A DNA stretch of 64,000 bases from Marasmius tenuissimus (lineage: Eukaryota; Basidiomycota; Agaricomycetes; Agaricales; Marasmiaceae), in NCBI GenBank assembly GCA_029532415.1, contig JAQOTA010000050.1, positions 5,022,001 through 5,086,000 of the forward strand, in the 5' to 3' direction. Position numbers and translations under genes: made by a program. Below are positions 12,714 to 23,331 of the stretch, one piece after another. The notes beneath the pieces were generated by a model, which had not been told where the DNA came from, did no database searches, and saw only the letters and a list, made by a program, of their open reading frames with translations. The first letter of the stretch is position 1. Every line of letters starts with the position of its first letter.

Positions 12714-13148
12714 TCAAGTTGGACAGTATGAACCGACACTAGTAAGTAACAGTCGCCGGGGATTTGCGCAACTGGTGTGAAGATGAAAACTAGCCTCTGA
12801 TCCAGCCAGATACAGTGCCGCGTCGTCCTTGGGGTAGTCGTTCTGCAAGCCTGAGGTGTCTTCTGAGGTACCGAGGGGCTGTAGACCAATATGTGCTCGC
12901 TGCTCAATGCTAACAATGTGAAGCGCCCGACTCGCGGCCTTTGCGTACTTGATGCGGACCAGTGAAGAAAACTTGATATCAGGTTTTGGGCAGGTCACAG
13001 ACAAGTTGCGTCGGATTCCTTTTACTCTTGCTTTCACTGATGAGACAGGTTTCGCGCAAGGGTCCGATAGATCTAAGAGCCAGAAATTGTCACGGAACCG
13101 GTGGAAAGAAACAATAAGACCGTAGTCCTCGTATTTTCTATGTATCAT
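12714..13148 (-). CDS. Hypothetical protein fragment
   Basis: An uninterrupted 144-codon frame begins MIHRKYEDYGLIVSFHRFRD and continues with an evenly mixed, protein-like composition. It sits between the glycosylase relic and the 3' end of the 13244-16218 gene, on that gene's strand. I do not recognise a domain and see no clear splice continuation. It may be one exon of a decayed gene or chance. Confidence 0.25.
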   Translation of the reverse strand: MIHRKYEDYGLIVSFHRFRDNFWLLDLSDPCAKPVSSVKARVKGIRRNLSVTCPKPDIKFSSLVRIKYAKAASRALHIVSIEQRAHIGLQPLGTSEDTSGLQNDYPKDDAALYLAGSEASFHLHTSCANPRRLLLTSVGSYCPT

Positions 13149-13243
13149 TCATCTTCTCGAGACCGGCTATAGCGAGAGTGAGGTACGAATAGTAAAGAGA
13201 ATGACCGTATCATATTAGAACCACAAAAAGTTCAACACCCTAC

Positions 13244-16218
13244 TCAATCGACGGCGCTATCATCATCCTGGCCTTCCATCAGTGAATCCGACACGAAACA
13301 GTGGCTTTGGCTGTATTGAGGCGCTGCAGGTGCATCGGTGCCAGAGAGGGATGACCCAAATGAACCCCAAAGGTCTTCCACCGTAAGAGAAGGGCGTGAG
13401 GTTGCTGGCACCCGGGGAATAAGGGAGGTGAACGGCGCGAAAGATCGCATCGTGAAGGTACGAATCTGCTCGGGCAGAGGAGCGAGCTGTATCGGAGGCC
13501 CGTCATCGTGCACTCTGCTATCGACCTCGGCGTTGTCGTCAGATGGTGAGACGCGGGGAATCCCCGCCCCTCTGACATTCTGAGTATCGACGATATTGTG
13601 TCCAGTAGTGACGGCGCTGTTGACCTCGGAGTGAATACTTGGAGCATTGTCAGCCCCGTCCACTGCGTTACCTGCGAGCGGATCAGCGCCGATGTTACAA
13701 CCCGAAGCAGACCCCGAACCGCAAGATTGTAGATAGCCTGTGACTACGTCGTTGTTGGCGGCGACATCTTTGTGAAGGGGATCCTACAAGTACGTTATTA
13801 TAGTGGCAGAGGAAGGATATGGATACAACTGTCAACGACACACCTGATACGGACAACTGCCGCTCTCCAGCTCTCCGGGTTCTCTATTGTTGGCAACATC
13901 ATCTGGAGTGATGGTTGTTCCATTTTCCCTATCACACTGCGCACCCAGAAGCTGAAGACCGCCCCAGCAATCCATGTCCGAGATTGGCTGTAGGTCTGAC
14001 GTGTTTGATAAGTCTGCTGAGACACCATTGACGGGGGCGTCGTTGCTGTCGGAACCTTCACTGCTGTTGTAGCTGTGCATAATGGACGCAGAATGGGAGC
14101 TGCCATCGCTGTCGTAGCCACCCTGGGTGCCAGTACCGTTGCCGAAACCGAAACTTCGCATAATGGACGCAGTGTAGGAGCTGCCATCGCTGTCGTAGCC
14201 ACCTTGGATGCCAGTACTGTTGCTGTCGGAAAAACCGAAACTGTCTGCGCAGAGATCAGAAAATGAGTGGCACAGTTGAGAGTTGGCGCACCTTCGAAAA
14301 CTTCTTCAAATCGATCTGAGTCGTGTATGGGCTGGAAAATATTATCATCATATCCAAGGTATCGGGCGAAATTGATGGTTTTCGGGTTAAAACCTCGGGA
14401 GAGCTGGTATTCGTGTAGGTGTTTGTAGTCATTGGTGGACCAGGAATATGAGCATAGGTATCTATCTGGGCACCAGAGCATGCTGGGAAGGCCGAAGTTG
14501 TGGCGTGACTCGGGTGAAAGTCGATGTTGACCTTCTTCATGGAAAGACCAGAAGAAGAGCGGGGAGAAGTTGTAGCTATCAAATTCGGGAGGAGGTGGAT
14601 GGACAAACAGGTAGATTGATTGCTGGCGTCGTCGTCGGGTTTTGGATGTGGAACCATCAAGTGGCCCAAAACACTCTGCGTAACGATAGACGAGCTCTGG
14701 GCAATGTTAGCCAGTGAAAAATGAGGCACAAGATAATGACGCACGATAAACACTCAGATCTCCTTCTAAAGATATTCCAAGAGAATGAAATATGCTTGAC
14801 GCTTGTGAGATCCAGTCCCTCTTCAAGTCCCTGTCTAATTGTCTTCGTCTTGCGTTCAACCACAAAAAGAAGCGAGTTCCATGCTCAACCAGTCGGAATC
14901 TATTCATGTATATTCAGACAGAGTAGTCCATGACTTACAAGAAGCTCACCTTGTCAATCCATTTTCCAATACTTTCCTCTCTTCAAGACCCGACGTGCCT
15001 GACCAGGCGTTATTTGCGAAGGCGATGGGGGTTTGGGTCAAAGCCGAAAGAATGATCGGCCGATTGAACGAATCAGGCACGTCGCCTGTTTCATCCTGAT
15101 CCCCGGCCCGACTCCGAGTAAACTCGTTCATAATTACGTCATCAATGTTCTTCGACCTTTGACTCCCCAGAAAGCGGATGAAAACATCTTCTTGAAGGAG
15201 GTCCGCGGTCAAAGGTAGGTTCTCGACCTCCAGTTGAACATCCCAGCCGATGTATGGATCCGGCCCCCGTGGACCTCGACAGATCACTCCTCGCGCAGAA
15301 TCCACCCACAGATGCCTTGCTGGAGTTTTGTAATCCAACAATTCCCTCTACAATTGCATGATCAAAATGTGCGATTCTACGACTTCGGCTACTTACATGC
15401 AGATTATAAAACCAAATCTCAGTAAGCCATCCCGAACTTCTCGTCTGCAAGTGCGCGATCGGTACGAGTCCTGAAACAGAATAGCTATCAGTATCGGCTT
15501 GGAATGGGTGCGCATAGAGAGTTACATACCACCCGAGAAAATCATCAGTGGAATTTTCGACCGGTTGAGCGCAACAAGACGCGCATTGTTTACGCATCTG
15601 AAACTCCAACCTCAAGTCTGCTCAAAAAGGACGAATGGATGCGAAACCTACAATCTTCGTCCAGAATGCCACGCAAAGCTTTTTTTCCAGTTCTGTCTTG
15701 ACAATCAGGAGCTTGGGACTTGCTCAGGAAGTGAGAATGCATACATCTGGTGCATCACGTCCGTCGTAGGCTTCCACAGTGACTATCGTTCCTCTTCCGT
15801 CCCCTGACACAATTTCCCCAAGGAAAATGCTTCGCTCGCAGTCAATTGGTATATATTGATTCGTCGTCCAATCATATATCTTAGTGATTCTTTCACGATG
15901 GATCTCTTGGCACAACCGAATGTCGCTTCGCTTATATTCGCCGTACTGGAAAATGCGACCAGAGTCAGCGTGCAGCACAATCAGTGAATGACAAGTTTTG
16001 CTCGCCTCTTCGTACTCTGCCTCCTCCTCTTCCGTCCCCCGAATGTACCGATATCGAGGCTGTGTTTGCTGGATTACCTGGTTGTTGACGGTAAAGTTCC
16101 CGAAACCGGTGTTGACATTCTGATCCCTCCACGGAGACCCATCCTCGGGGAGCTCGTAGACGTTGATACGTTGCTGACCATTCTTGGCGGAGTAGAAAAG
16201 TGGGGGTTGATGGGACAT
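13244..16218 (-). CDS. Accessory-family protein, single-module member (10 exons, 831 aa)
   Basis: Exons: 16218-16006, 15945-15745, 15692-15652, 15597-15530, 15470-15397, 15347-14950, 14899-14745, 14696-14292, 14244-13844, 13783-13244. Lengths total 2496 nt and frame is kept across all nine introns (47-60 nt). Order of motifs: QNVNTGFGNFTVNN and RGTEEEEAEYEE (about residues 35-70); GDGRGTIVTVEAYDG and ALNRSKIPLMIFSG; LVPIAHL; LWVDSARGVICRGP; LTADLLQEDVFIRFLGSQ; LTQTPIAFANN; LENGLTR; WISQASSIFHSLGIS; IYLFVHPPPP; GFNPKTINFARYLGY; then a Ser/Gly-rich tail ending QDDDSAVD. Exon 9 holds an imperfect tandem repeat of 27-29 residues (SFGF...GGYDSDGSS...SIM) around residues 520-575. Intron 1 has a GC donor (GCGAGC) and an AG acceptor. 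Function unknown; the best reference copy of the family here. Confidence 0.8.
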
Positions 16219-18212
16219 GTCGTCGTGTCAGTGGTGGCCGTCGAGGGTGTGTTCAAAGCATGTACGTCAACACGCCGGTCTTAAATACTGAACGCTCAGA
16301 AAAGGAGACATGCTGTTGAAACTTGGATCTGTCAGAAGGCAGGATGGCAGGGTGAACGTTGACGTTGAGCTCATATCACCGAGTAAGTAGCTTTCATCCC
16401 CAGAGATTGGATGGCTATGCGTTCTGACCTGCGTGAGTATCCGAAATTGCACACCTATGCTAACGGATATGAAAACGAGATTACTTGCGTTGGAGCGCTG
16501 ACATTCAACGACCCATAGTAGGAATAAGGAACGACTCACCGTAGTGATTTGTACATGCCGATCCGTCACGGTGATCTACCAGATAAGGAGGAAAGCAATG
16601 TGGCGTAAGACTAAGAGATGGGGCTGTACTCGGCAGGTGAGTAACAGCTTATCCCTGAGCCCCAGACAATAGGAAGCACCGCAAATGCCGGGGTGTACGT
16701 TGTAACACGATGAACGAATATGCTCGTGAGCTCCCAGGAACCCGAAGCAGCGAATTAGAGAGCGTCAACATTTCCATTCGGAACGTTTTTGAGACAGAGT
16801 GAGGCGTTCTGAGGATGAATGTGTCTCGGTGCTACGCTAACGCGAATAGATCAGATGATAATCGAGGAAAGATCAGTCGACGACTACTTACCAGCCTTGC
16901 CCAGCTACTCTAAACGCAAGGGTCCTAATTCGGCTCGAGTTTCCTGGTCCTTGAAGCTTGAAGCCTCAAAGAGATCGAGACGATACAGCGCCAATACAAA
17001 ACCGTGCAAGCTTGAGCTATGTCGAGGAATCCTAGGAGCGTGCATTCAGAGCTTCTATTAGTACATAGAAGCTTTGAACATGATCGAGACGAGATGAAAT
17101 ATCGAGGGGGAAAAACGAGTGTAGTGACCCCTCAATTATACAGAACCCCGTTATCAACCTTCGCCATCATCGTCCCATCCAAACCCAAGATGCCGGTCGT
17201 CGTTGTAACCGTATCCCCGTCCAAGGGTTTCAGTCGACATCCTCCCAATGCCCAACACCATCGCCACAATGTCCGACATCATCAATAAAGTCCAGTTCTT
17301 TGTCTCCTTCGATGGCACCAACCAAAGCCCAATCGACAGATCCGTCCTACTTCCCTATCGCTGACGCGAGAGCGAGCCCAATTAAGTCAATATTCCAGTA
17401 TGGCAACCTCGGATTGGCCACTCGTAGTACCTGCTGGACTCTGCTGTGCTTCCGTCATTGTATGATATCATTCCCCTTTGCCCAGTCTTACTCACGTAGC
17501 TCCATAACCCTTTACCTCTGTGATCGTACTTACTCCTACATACATCATGCACAGTTGGACCTACATCATGCGTAGTATATTCTTTCCTGTTCTCTCGTAT
17601 TCTCTACCTACTTCTGTACAGTATATAAACTACCTACCAAATCCCATACCACCTCAGCGGTTTGTTAACCCACTGAGGTCTTCTACATTTCTCTTACCTT
17701 GCCCCGCTCCGAGCTCTTTCTCTGCGCTGTATTGCGACTAATTAGTAGTGGGCACCGAACGAGATGACACTGTTCGATTTTCTTTACCCCCTTCAAATCC
17801 GTCTTGCATTCGCCTAAAATACCAATGATTGTGCACATCTCCTCTGCATGTACTAGCGAAGCAGAGACAGTCCTTTGCAATCGTATTTCCATCAGTTGAG
17901 CGGCGGTGGATGTTGTAGACAACGAGCAAGTAGGCTTTGTCAGCGCACGCGTCGTCGAGCATGACCACCACCTGGCTATTTGATCAAACCCACCGCGACC
18001 TTCTACAACCTACACAAAAGCTAGCTCTAATCGTAAAAATTGGCACTATCTGTGAGTGGTTTTTTGTCTTTCACTCAAGTATGTATCTTATGCATTTGCC
18101 AGAAGGAACAGGAATACCTCAACGAAACTCTGATACTAGCTGGCTGATTGCCTATGAATGGAATTAAACTGAGAGCCCAGAAAGGGAACAAGGTATAAGC
18201 ATACATGAACAT
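16219..18212. other. 5' region of the duplicated unit, no intact gene
   Basis: This is the paralogous counterpart of 6146-7851. An ATG at 17274 opens MSDIINKVQFFVSFDGTN but the frame is lost soon after. At about 17900-17990 is the VDVVDNEQ...HDHH-like block shared with 8764-8840 and 51785-51860. An open frame of 76 codons follows at 17937-18167 (+), and a 77-codon frame on the minus strand overlaps its start (17738-17971). Neither is recognised. Confidence 0.4.
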
Positions 18213-18542
18213 CTAGATATGAGACATAGAGGTCAAAAAGAGAGGGGAAATGGTAGTGAAGGAATAAGTACCAAACTCTGACCGGATGCGTGGAATACCT
18301 GAGTAGCCTCCATGTTGGCAGTTTTGATGGATTGGGAGCCTTCGAATTGCGGTATTGACGAGTGTATCGCGAGCAGTTATGGAAGGAGTAGGGTGAAGAA
18401 ACCGCAGGTCTTGATGTTCAAGGAAGATTTCCAGGTAGAAGTGAAGCTGCGACTCAGCACAGAGAATCGCGTCACCATGGTATAAACCAGCGGCGGAATG
18501 ACTTGACGATGTGACCGCGTTGGTTGAGTATGTTTCTATCAA
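18213..18542 (-). pseudogene. Fragment of an unrecognised duplicated gene (copy 3 of 3)
   Basis: A 109-codon minus-strand frame contains LHFYLEIFLEHQDLRFLHP, the clearest version of the segment also seen at 7852-8090 and 10238-10660. It lies at the same place relative to the upstream family gene as the 7852 copy does, so it belongs to the same segmental duplication. I do not know the product. Confidence 0.35.
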
Positions 18543-19349
18543 TGTCCTTGTTCAAATTCCCCCCTTCTCTCTTGTCCCAACAAGCCTGTCGCTTTCGTCT
18601 CATTTTGCTCCATCAAGTATCTCCAGCTGTATTGAATCCAATCATCCTCCTGCCTTGATGACCGTCGTTTTCCATTGAGCAGAGAGCAGAGCAATTCAGG
18701 CTGCGATTTAGGTCGAGTACGGAGGGTAGTGGATGTATCCTGTGCCAGTCTTGAGTTGGGGTTTCTTGGCAAAGGACCTGCCAGTCACTCTTGTGAGCGT
18801 TCAGAGACTCAAAAACATAGCGCTGCCAGCACTTACCATATGAAGAGGTCTTGCTGAACACTGTCGTCATCTATGAGCCTCGTTCAATGTTGAGGCCTGA
18901 GGCATCGTGGGAGGAGAAGAAAAAGAGACGCGTTCAGTACGCGCACAAGCGCTCATTATCGAACTCTCGGTTTTTTTTGTTTTTTTTTGTGGAGCGTCGA
19001 TTGGCACATTGGCCAATCCGGCTTCAAGAAGAAGGCCAGCAACCCCCATAACCAGTACCAAGCTGGAGTTCGGGCCGACAACGTCGGTCTTCTAAGCCCG
19101 CATGCGGGGCGAGGGAACGAGACCTCGCCAGACTCGGAGGTTATCCACAGGTAGAGAATGCTTTTTTACGCACGAACGGCCATCGCCGAACAAGTGTGGG
19201 ACTCGACTTTCATGTAATACCCACTAAACTCTCTTCAAACAGTCGATGCTGTATCAGTAGATGCCGTACCCCCGGCTGCATCCCTAGGGTCACGACCGGT
19301 AGGCGTTACATTCAAGTAACTGGCGCATTTTACTGGGTTTTGCATAATA
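18543..19349. other. No supported gene; T-rich homopolymer tract
   Basis: Only short open frames are visible. Two T runs separated by one G occur near 18971-18990. From 19331 the stretch ACTGGGTTTTGCATAATA is the left half of a segment also found complete near 36970-37005; its right half resumes after the transposon at 19350-19697. Confidence 0.4.
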
Positions 19350-19697
19350 GCGTGAACACGCGATTTTTTTATTTCACGTCGGGCTCCTCGGAGCGCTCAT
19401 ACTGCCGGTGGGGCAGTATGGGCTGCCGTTGGTTTGAGAGACCTGCAAGTTGAGCTTCGAGTGAGCTTTCTGACTTCCACCCACAATACTAACTCCAGGC
19501 AAGCCTGAACCGGTTGATACATCCCAGAACAGGATAAATAAACCTACCTGTGGGCTTTAATGGTACACATTCCACTTAGAGAAGGTCAAAGCCACTGCGG
19601 GATATCCCGACGGAGGTCAAATCTCCGTGTTGCCACAGCGGCTGGAAGTGTTGGACCGGGTCACGTAAGGCAAAATATTTTTTTCGCATGTTCACGC
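19350..19697 (+). mobile_element. Short TIR element (MITE) with TA target duplication
   Basis: The 348 bp element starts GCGTGAACACGCGA and its reverse complement starts GCGTGAACATGCGA (13 of 14 identical). It is flanked by TA at 19348-19349 and 19698-19699. The flanks rejoin to ...GCATAATACATCAGC..., found uninterrupted on the minus strand near 36975-36995, so an empty site exists in the window. No coding capacity is seen. The TA duplication fits the Tc1/mariner group, but other families cannot be excluded. Confidence 0.7.
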
Positions 19698-19699
19698 TA

Positions 19700-20163
19700 C
19701 ATCAGCAAAATACCCGAACGGTTGTAAGGCCATTTGGTACCCCAATATCCGTTAGGTAGACTGAAGCGTGCTGTAAGTGGTTGAGAGCAGGAAGAGAGTA
19801 TATAACCGTGTTAAAACTTTTCAACAATACGGCAGAATATTGAGAACTCGTGAGCTTGGTAATGGTAGATATCAATAGATTTCCGTACCTTCTAACGAGT
19901 GTTGAGGATGATACCAGAGAGTGAAGGTTGTCGCGAGTTGCGTAGAGTGTACCGGGTTTCGGGGGGGTTTTAACCAGTTTTGAGGGAGAGTGCCAGATAG
20001 CGGAGGTCGCAGCGAGTATTGGAAAATGTTACGAGTACCAGCAAGTGGTAGAAAGATTAATGAGTAGTAGAGAAGGTGGTGTATTGCAGAGAGTATAACA
20101 ATTATCAGACGTTTTGTTGGATCTACAGGGCCGCATTGCAGCCATTCACATATATAGTCAGGC
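19700..20163. other. No supported gene
   Basis: Short open frames only, including a 120-codon minus-strand frame at 19872-20234 that runs into the hAT-type element and is not recognised. Confidence 0.35.
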
Positions 20164-20171
20164 CCCAGGAC

Positions 20172-20779
20172 TAGCGTTGCCAACAGTCGGTTCGGTTCGG
20201 CTCCGGCTCTGGAGCCGCAATTACACGGAACCACGGTTCCACGAGCCGCTGACAGGTAGCGGTTCCGGTCCTTGAGCCGCTCGAACCGGCTAGACTGCAG
20301 TTCGAGCCACTTAAATTAGGTATGTCAATTTTCTTGCATATATTCAGTCTAGGTTACTAATAAATTATGAATAGTCTATTTAAACCAAGTATTTGGCACT
20401 GTGGGTGTCTGGGAATGCACACCTACACTGTCAAATGGCCCCACACGTGGCGACCCACCTGTGAATATTTTTTCCCACGCCAAGATTCAGGGCCTGTACC
20501 TCAAAAGTGACTGGATTTTGTAGACTAGATATGTGATACAAGTATCTAGAAGTAAAATAATACAATACTATGGTGGTTTAGAGGACTGGCAAGGATCCAG
20601 TACATGCAAAATATGTTGTATAATTGAAGGCGGCTCGAACTGGCTGAACCGGTTCCGGAACCAGTTTGAGCCACTCCGGTAAACCGGTTCCCGAGTGAGC
20701 CATTTTCCCGGGCGGTTCTGCCCCGGTCCGGTTCCGAACCGCTCGAGCCGCGGTTAGAGCCGAGCTGTTGGCAACGCTA
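20172..20779 (+). mobile_element. Non-autonomous hAT-type DNA transposon
   Basis: The 608 bp element has perfect 15 bp terminal inverted repeats TAGCGTTGCCAACAG and is flanked by an exact 8 bp duplication, CCCAGGAC (20164-20171 and 20780-20787). An 8 bp duplication with this TIR style is typical of the hAT superfamily. Both subterminal regions (about 20190-20300 and 20630-20760) are dense in GGTTCCGG/GAGCCG-like motifs in both directions, as expected of transposase binding sites. The middle is AT-richer. No transposase frame is present, so it must be mobilised in trans. Confidence 0.8.
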
Positions 20780-20800
20780 CCCAGGACATTGCACTTGGTA

Positions 20801-21098
20801 AGATAGGGCTCATTCACGAGTGGGGTCATCACGTGCTTTTGCGTGACAAAAGTCCCATAAAAATAATAAGAACTCGTAGCGCTCACTAGAATTTAAAAGG
20901 GCTCCGATGAGTTCTTCGGAAAGCAATTTGGAAGGACTTGTTGGAGTTCTTTTTGCGGAAAGCTGACCCTAGGAATAGATATAAAATTTTCAGCATGTCC
21001 AGGGCGAGACTTTGCTTGCCGCGTGTGAGCATGAAATTGGCAGGAGTCACAGCGCGTCACATACACGTGATGACCCCACTTGCGAATGAGCCCTATCT
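20801..21098 (+). mobile_element. Short TIR element with TA target duplication
   Basis: The 298 bp element has long near-perfect inverted ends. The left arm begins AGATAGGGCTCATTC and continues to GGGGTCATCACGTG. The right arm is the same in reverse, with two mismatches in about 35. TA flanks it at 20799-20800 and 21099-21100. No coding capacity. Its left end lies only 13 bp from the hAT element's TSD. Confidence 0.65.
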
Positions 21099-21431
21099 TA
21101 TAGGGAGTAACAATTGAAATGAAATTAATTATGAACACACGAAAAGAACATGAGAAGACTACAAAGAACAACAGGCTGGACAGTGGATACACTACAAATC
21201 TTCTCAGACGGTACATACACGTATGTGGTATACCTTTGAACAGCCAACGGTGGCAAGGCCCTGATGTCAATATTAGTAATTGTGATGCTGACAAGGAGCA
21301 GTCGAGGGACATACCAGATTACAAGAATCGGACAGCCGAACCTTAATAGAATGTTGAACTGGTCAGATGTGAGGCCAACGACAGTGGAATACGACGTACC
21401 TGTTGAACGTGATGGATATCATGTGATACAT

Positions 21432-21900
21432 TGTTGACGTGTTATTTACGCGTTACACACTATTTATAGAGCTACGCCTCTATGAACACTTGTGCTCTCA
21501 TGCAATAAGTATCTATGTAGCTATTGCTTCACAAATGACACTGTAGATACTTGCTATGTATGTAGTTGCATCAGGTATGATGCTCATAGTCCTTAGTGTG
21601 AGGCACAATGGACTTTAGTAGCTAAGCAGGCCAATAGGACTGCAGACACACTCATTAGTATTATGACTATACAGCTAAATACCTACTTCTAGTAGTAGTT
21701 TCATACGATAGTAATGACTCTTACATGTACTGAAACTTATGTATAAAAGCTGGTATTCCAAGGCCTTAAGCCTTGGGACAATTTACTCGATTATCACCTC
21801 TCAAGCATCTCAAAGCACTCTAACTACTAGCTCTACAAGCTATCTAACCCAAGGTGAGGTTTAGGACATTATAACCCACTGTGCAGTTTGACTATGCTGG
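21432..21900 (+). repeat. LTR-like remnant
   Basis: The stretch starts TGTTGACGTG, carries TATAAAAG at 21742-21749, and continues with a CT/CA-rich stretch of the kind that follows the TATA box in Copia LTRs. I could not find a matching end with a target duplication, so the boundaries are guesses. From 21900 to 22239, the left flank of the Gypsy element, I see no gene. Confidence 0.25.
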
Positions 21901-22715
21901 CTCATTAGTACCGACAACTTCAACAACAATGATCATGCTTATGGTCAGGACGAGCACAGACTACAGTGAACCACAAACTGCTCTGAGCGGTAAAGAGAAA
22001 GATAGGGATAACACTTTGGCCAGCCGTTGTGCCCTGAGCAAACCGCATATATGCACAGTACAAGCAAAATAATGCAGAGTGAGTCAAGGGGGAGAGAATT
22101 AAGAATCAACATGCTCACCGTTTCCAAAAGAGACGTGCGTTGCATGCCGAGGAAGGCCTGGCCACTTTGAGAGGAGGTGTCAGTCGGGATGGGTGATGAA
22201 TGGAATTAATTCACATACCGAAAGCCGATGTTTGGTTTGTGATATGGTAGGGCACGGCTAGTGTCCTCTCAAGTCACTCCTTTAAGCGAGGGCGAGGTTC
22301 GAAGGTCGAGAATCAAGGGTCAAGTGTCAAGGGTCGAAGGTCAAGTGTCAAAGGTCAGGTGTCGAAGGTCAAGTGTCGAAGGTCAAGTGTCAAGGTGGGC
22401 TTTCACTGGTGTATTTACCAAGTTGTTAAGCTAAGGAAAGGTTGTATGTACATTGGGCTTATATACTGGAATCTGTCTAGGTCCGGAGTCGCTCTGAGTC
22501 ATGCTGAGTCGCAGGCGTGTGAGTCGCTTGTAGTTGGACTGAGTTGTTGTGGGAGTGGCTGCGAATGTCGTGTGAGTCGTTGCGGCTGTTCGTGTATTAT
22601 GACTCAGGGTGGCATGTGGAGATGTCTGCTGGGCATGGTCTGGAGCTGTGGTCTGGATGCATAGCTCCACTTACTCCGCGGAGTCGTCTATAGAGATGTT
22701 TTTGAATGAGTGGGA

Positions 22716-23034
22716 TGTTGAATCCGTGGACTATTATTAGATCCCGGTATATCCGAAGTCCCGGTTCATACTTCCCGCCATTGTATTATGCGGGACAATG
22801 CATTCGCTATTGTTCTATTCTTCATTGTTCTATATGCTCATATGTACAATTCCTATTGTCGTCCCTATATGGTAGTTCTATTGTCTCTATATGTATATAA
22901 GCTCGTAGTTCTCTACTTGAATCCATAGTGTGCTTGAGCTTCTACGTCTCGCCTCTAACTCTCTAAACTCCTCTCTGGTAAGTAGTAGTGTAGCCATGTT
23001 GTAGTCCTGTGCTAGGCGTCATGCCAGCTCATCA
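22716..23034 (+). repeat. Copia 5' LTR
   Basis: It starts TGTTGAATCC and ends CTCATCA, and has TATATAAG near 22895-22902 as a plausible TATA box. It matches 28781-29101 almost exactly. Confidence 0.93.
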
Positions 23035-23046
23035 GGTTATGGGCCC
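23035..23046 (+). promoter_or_regulatory. Copia primer-binding site (initiator tRNA-Met half-molecule type)
   Basis: GGTTATGGGCCC follows the LTR with no gap. It is complementary to the anticodon stem-loop of initiator tRNA-Met (GGGCUCAUAACC) with a single G-U pair. This is the primer mode known from Drosophila copia and yeast Ty5, where the tRNA is cut in the anticodon arm, rather than the usual tRNA 3' end. Confidence 0.75.
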
Positions 23047-23331
23047 CGGTTAGCCCGACTACAATAACAAGCGCCCCTAGGCTGCTGTTAGCGACGAGCG
23101 CCCCTAGGCCGCTGTCATCGGCTAGCTAGGCTAGACCTGCATGTTGCCATCAACCTCTTAATTGAGTGATCGATCTATGGCATTGATGTACGTCCTTTGA
23201 CGACATCGGATCTCAAGGATCCAATGCTCCTCGTTGAGCATAGCGCCTTGATGGCTGCTCCCTGTGTTGATTAGACGCATGCTGATGCTGTCTTTTCTAG
23301 ATCCAACACCAAATCTAAACATCTTACTACT

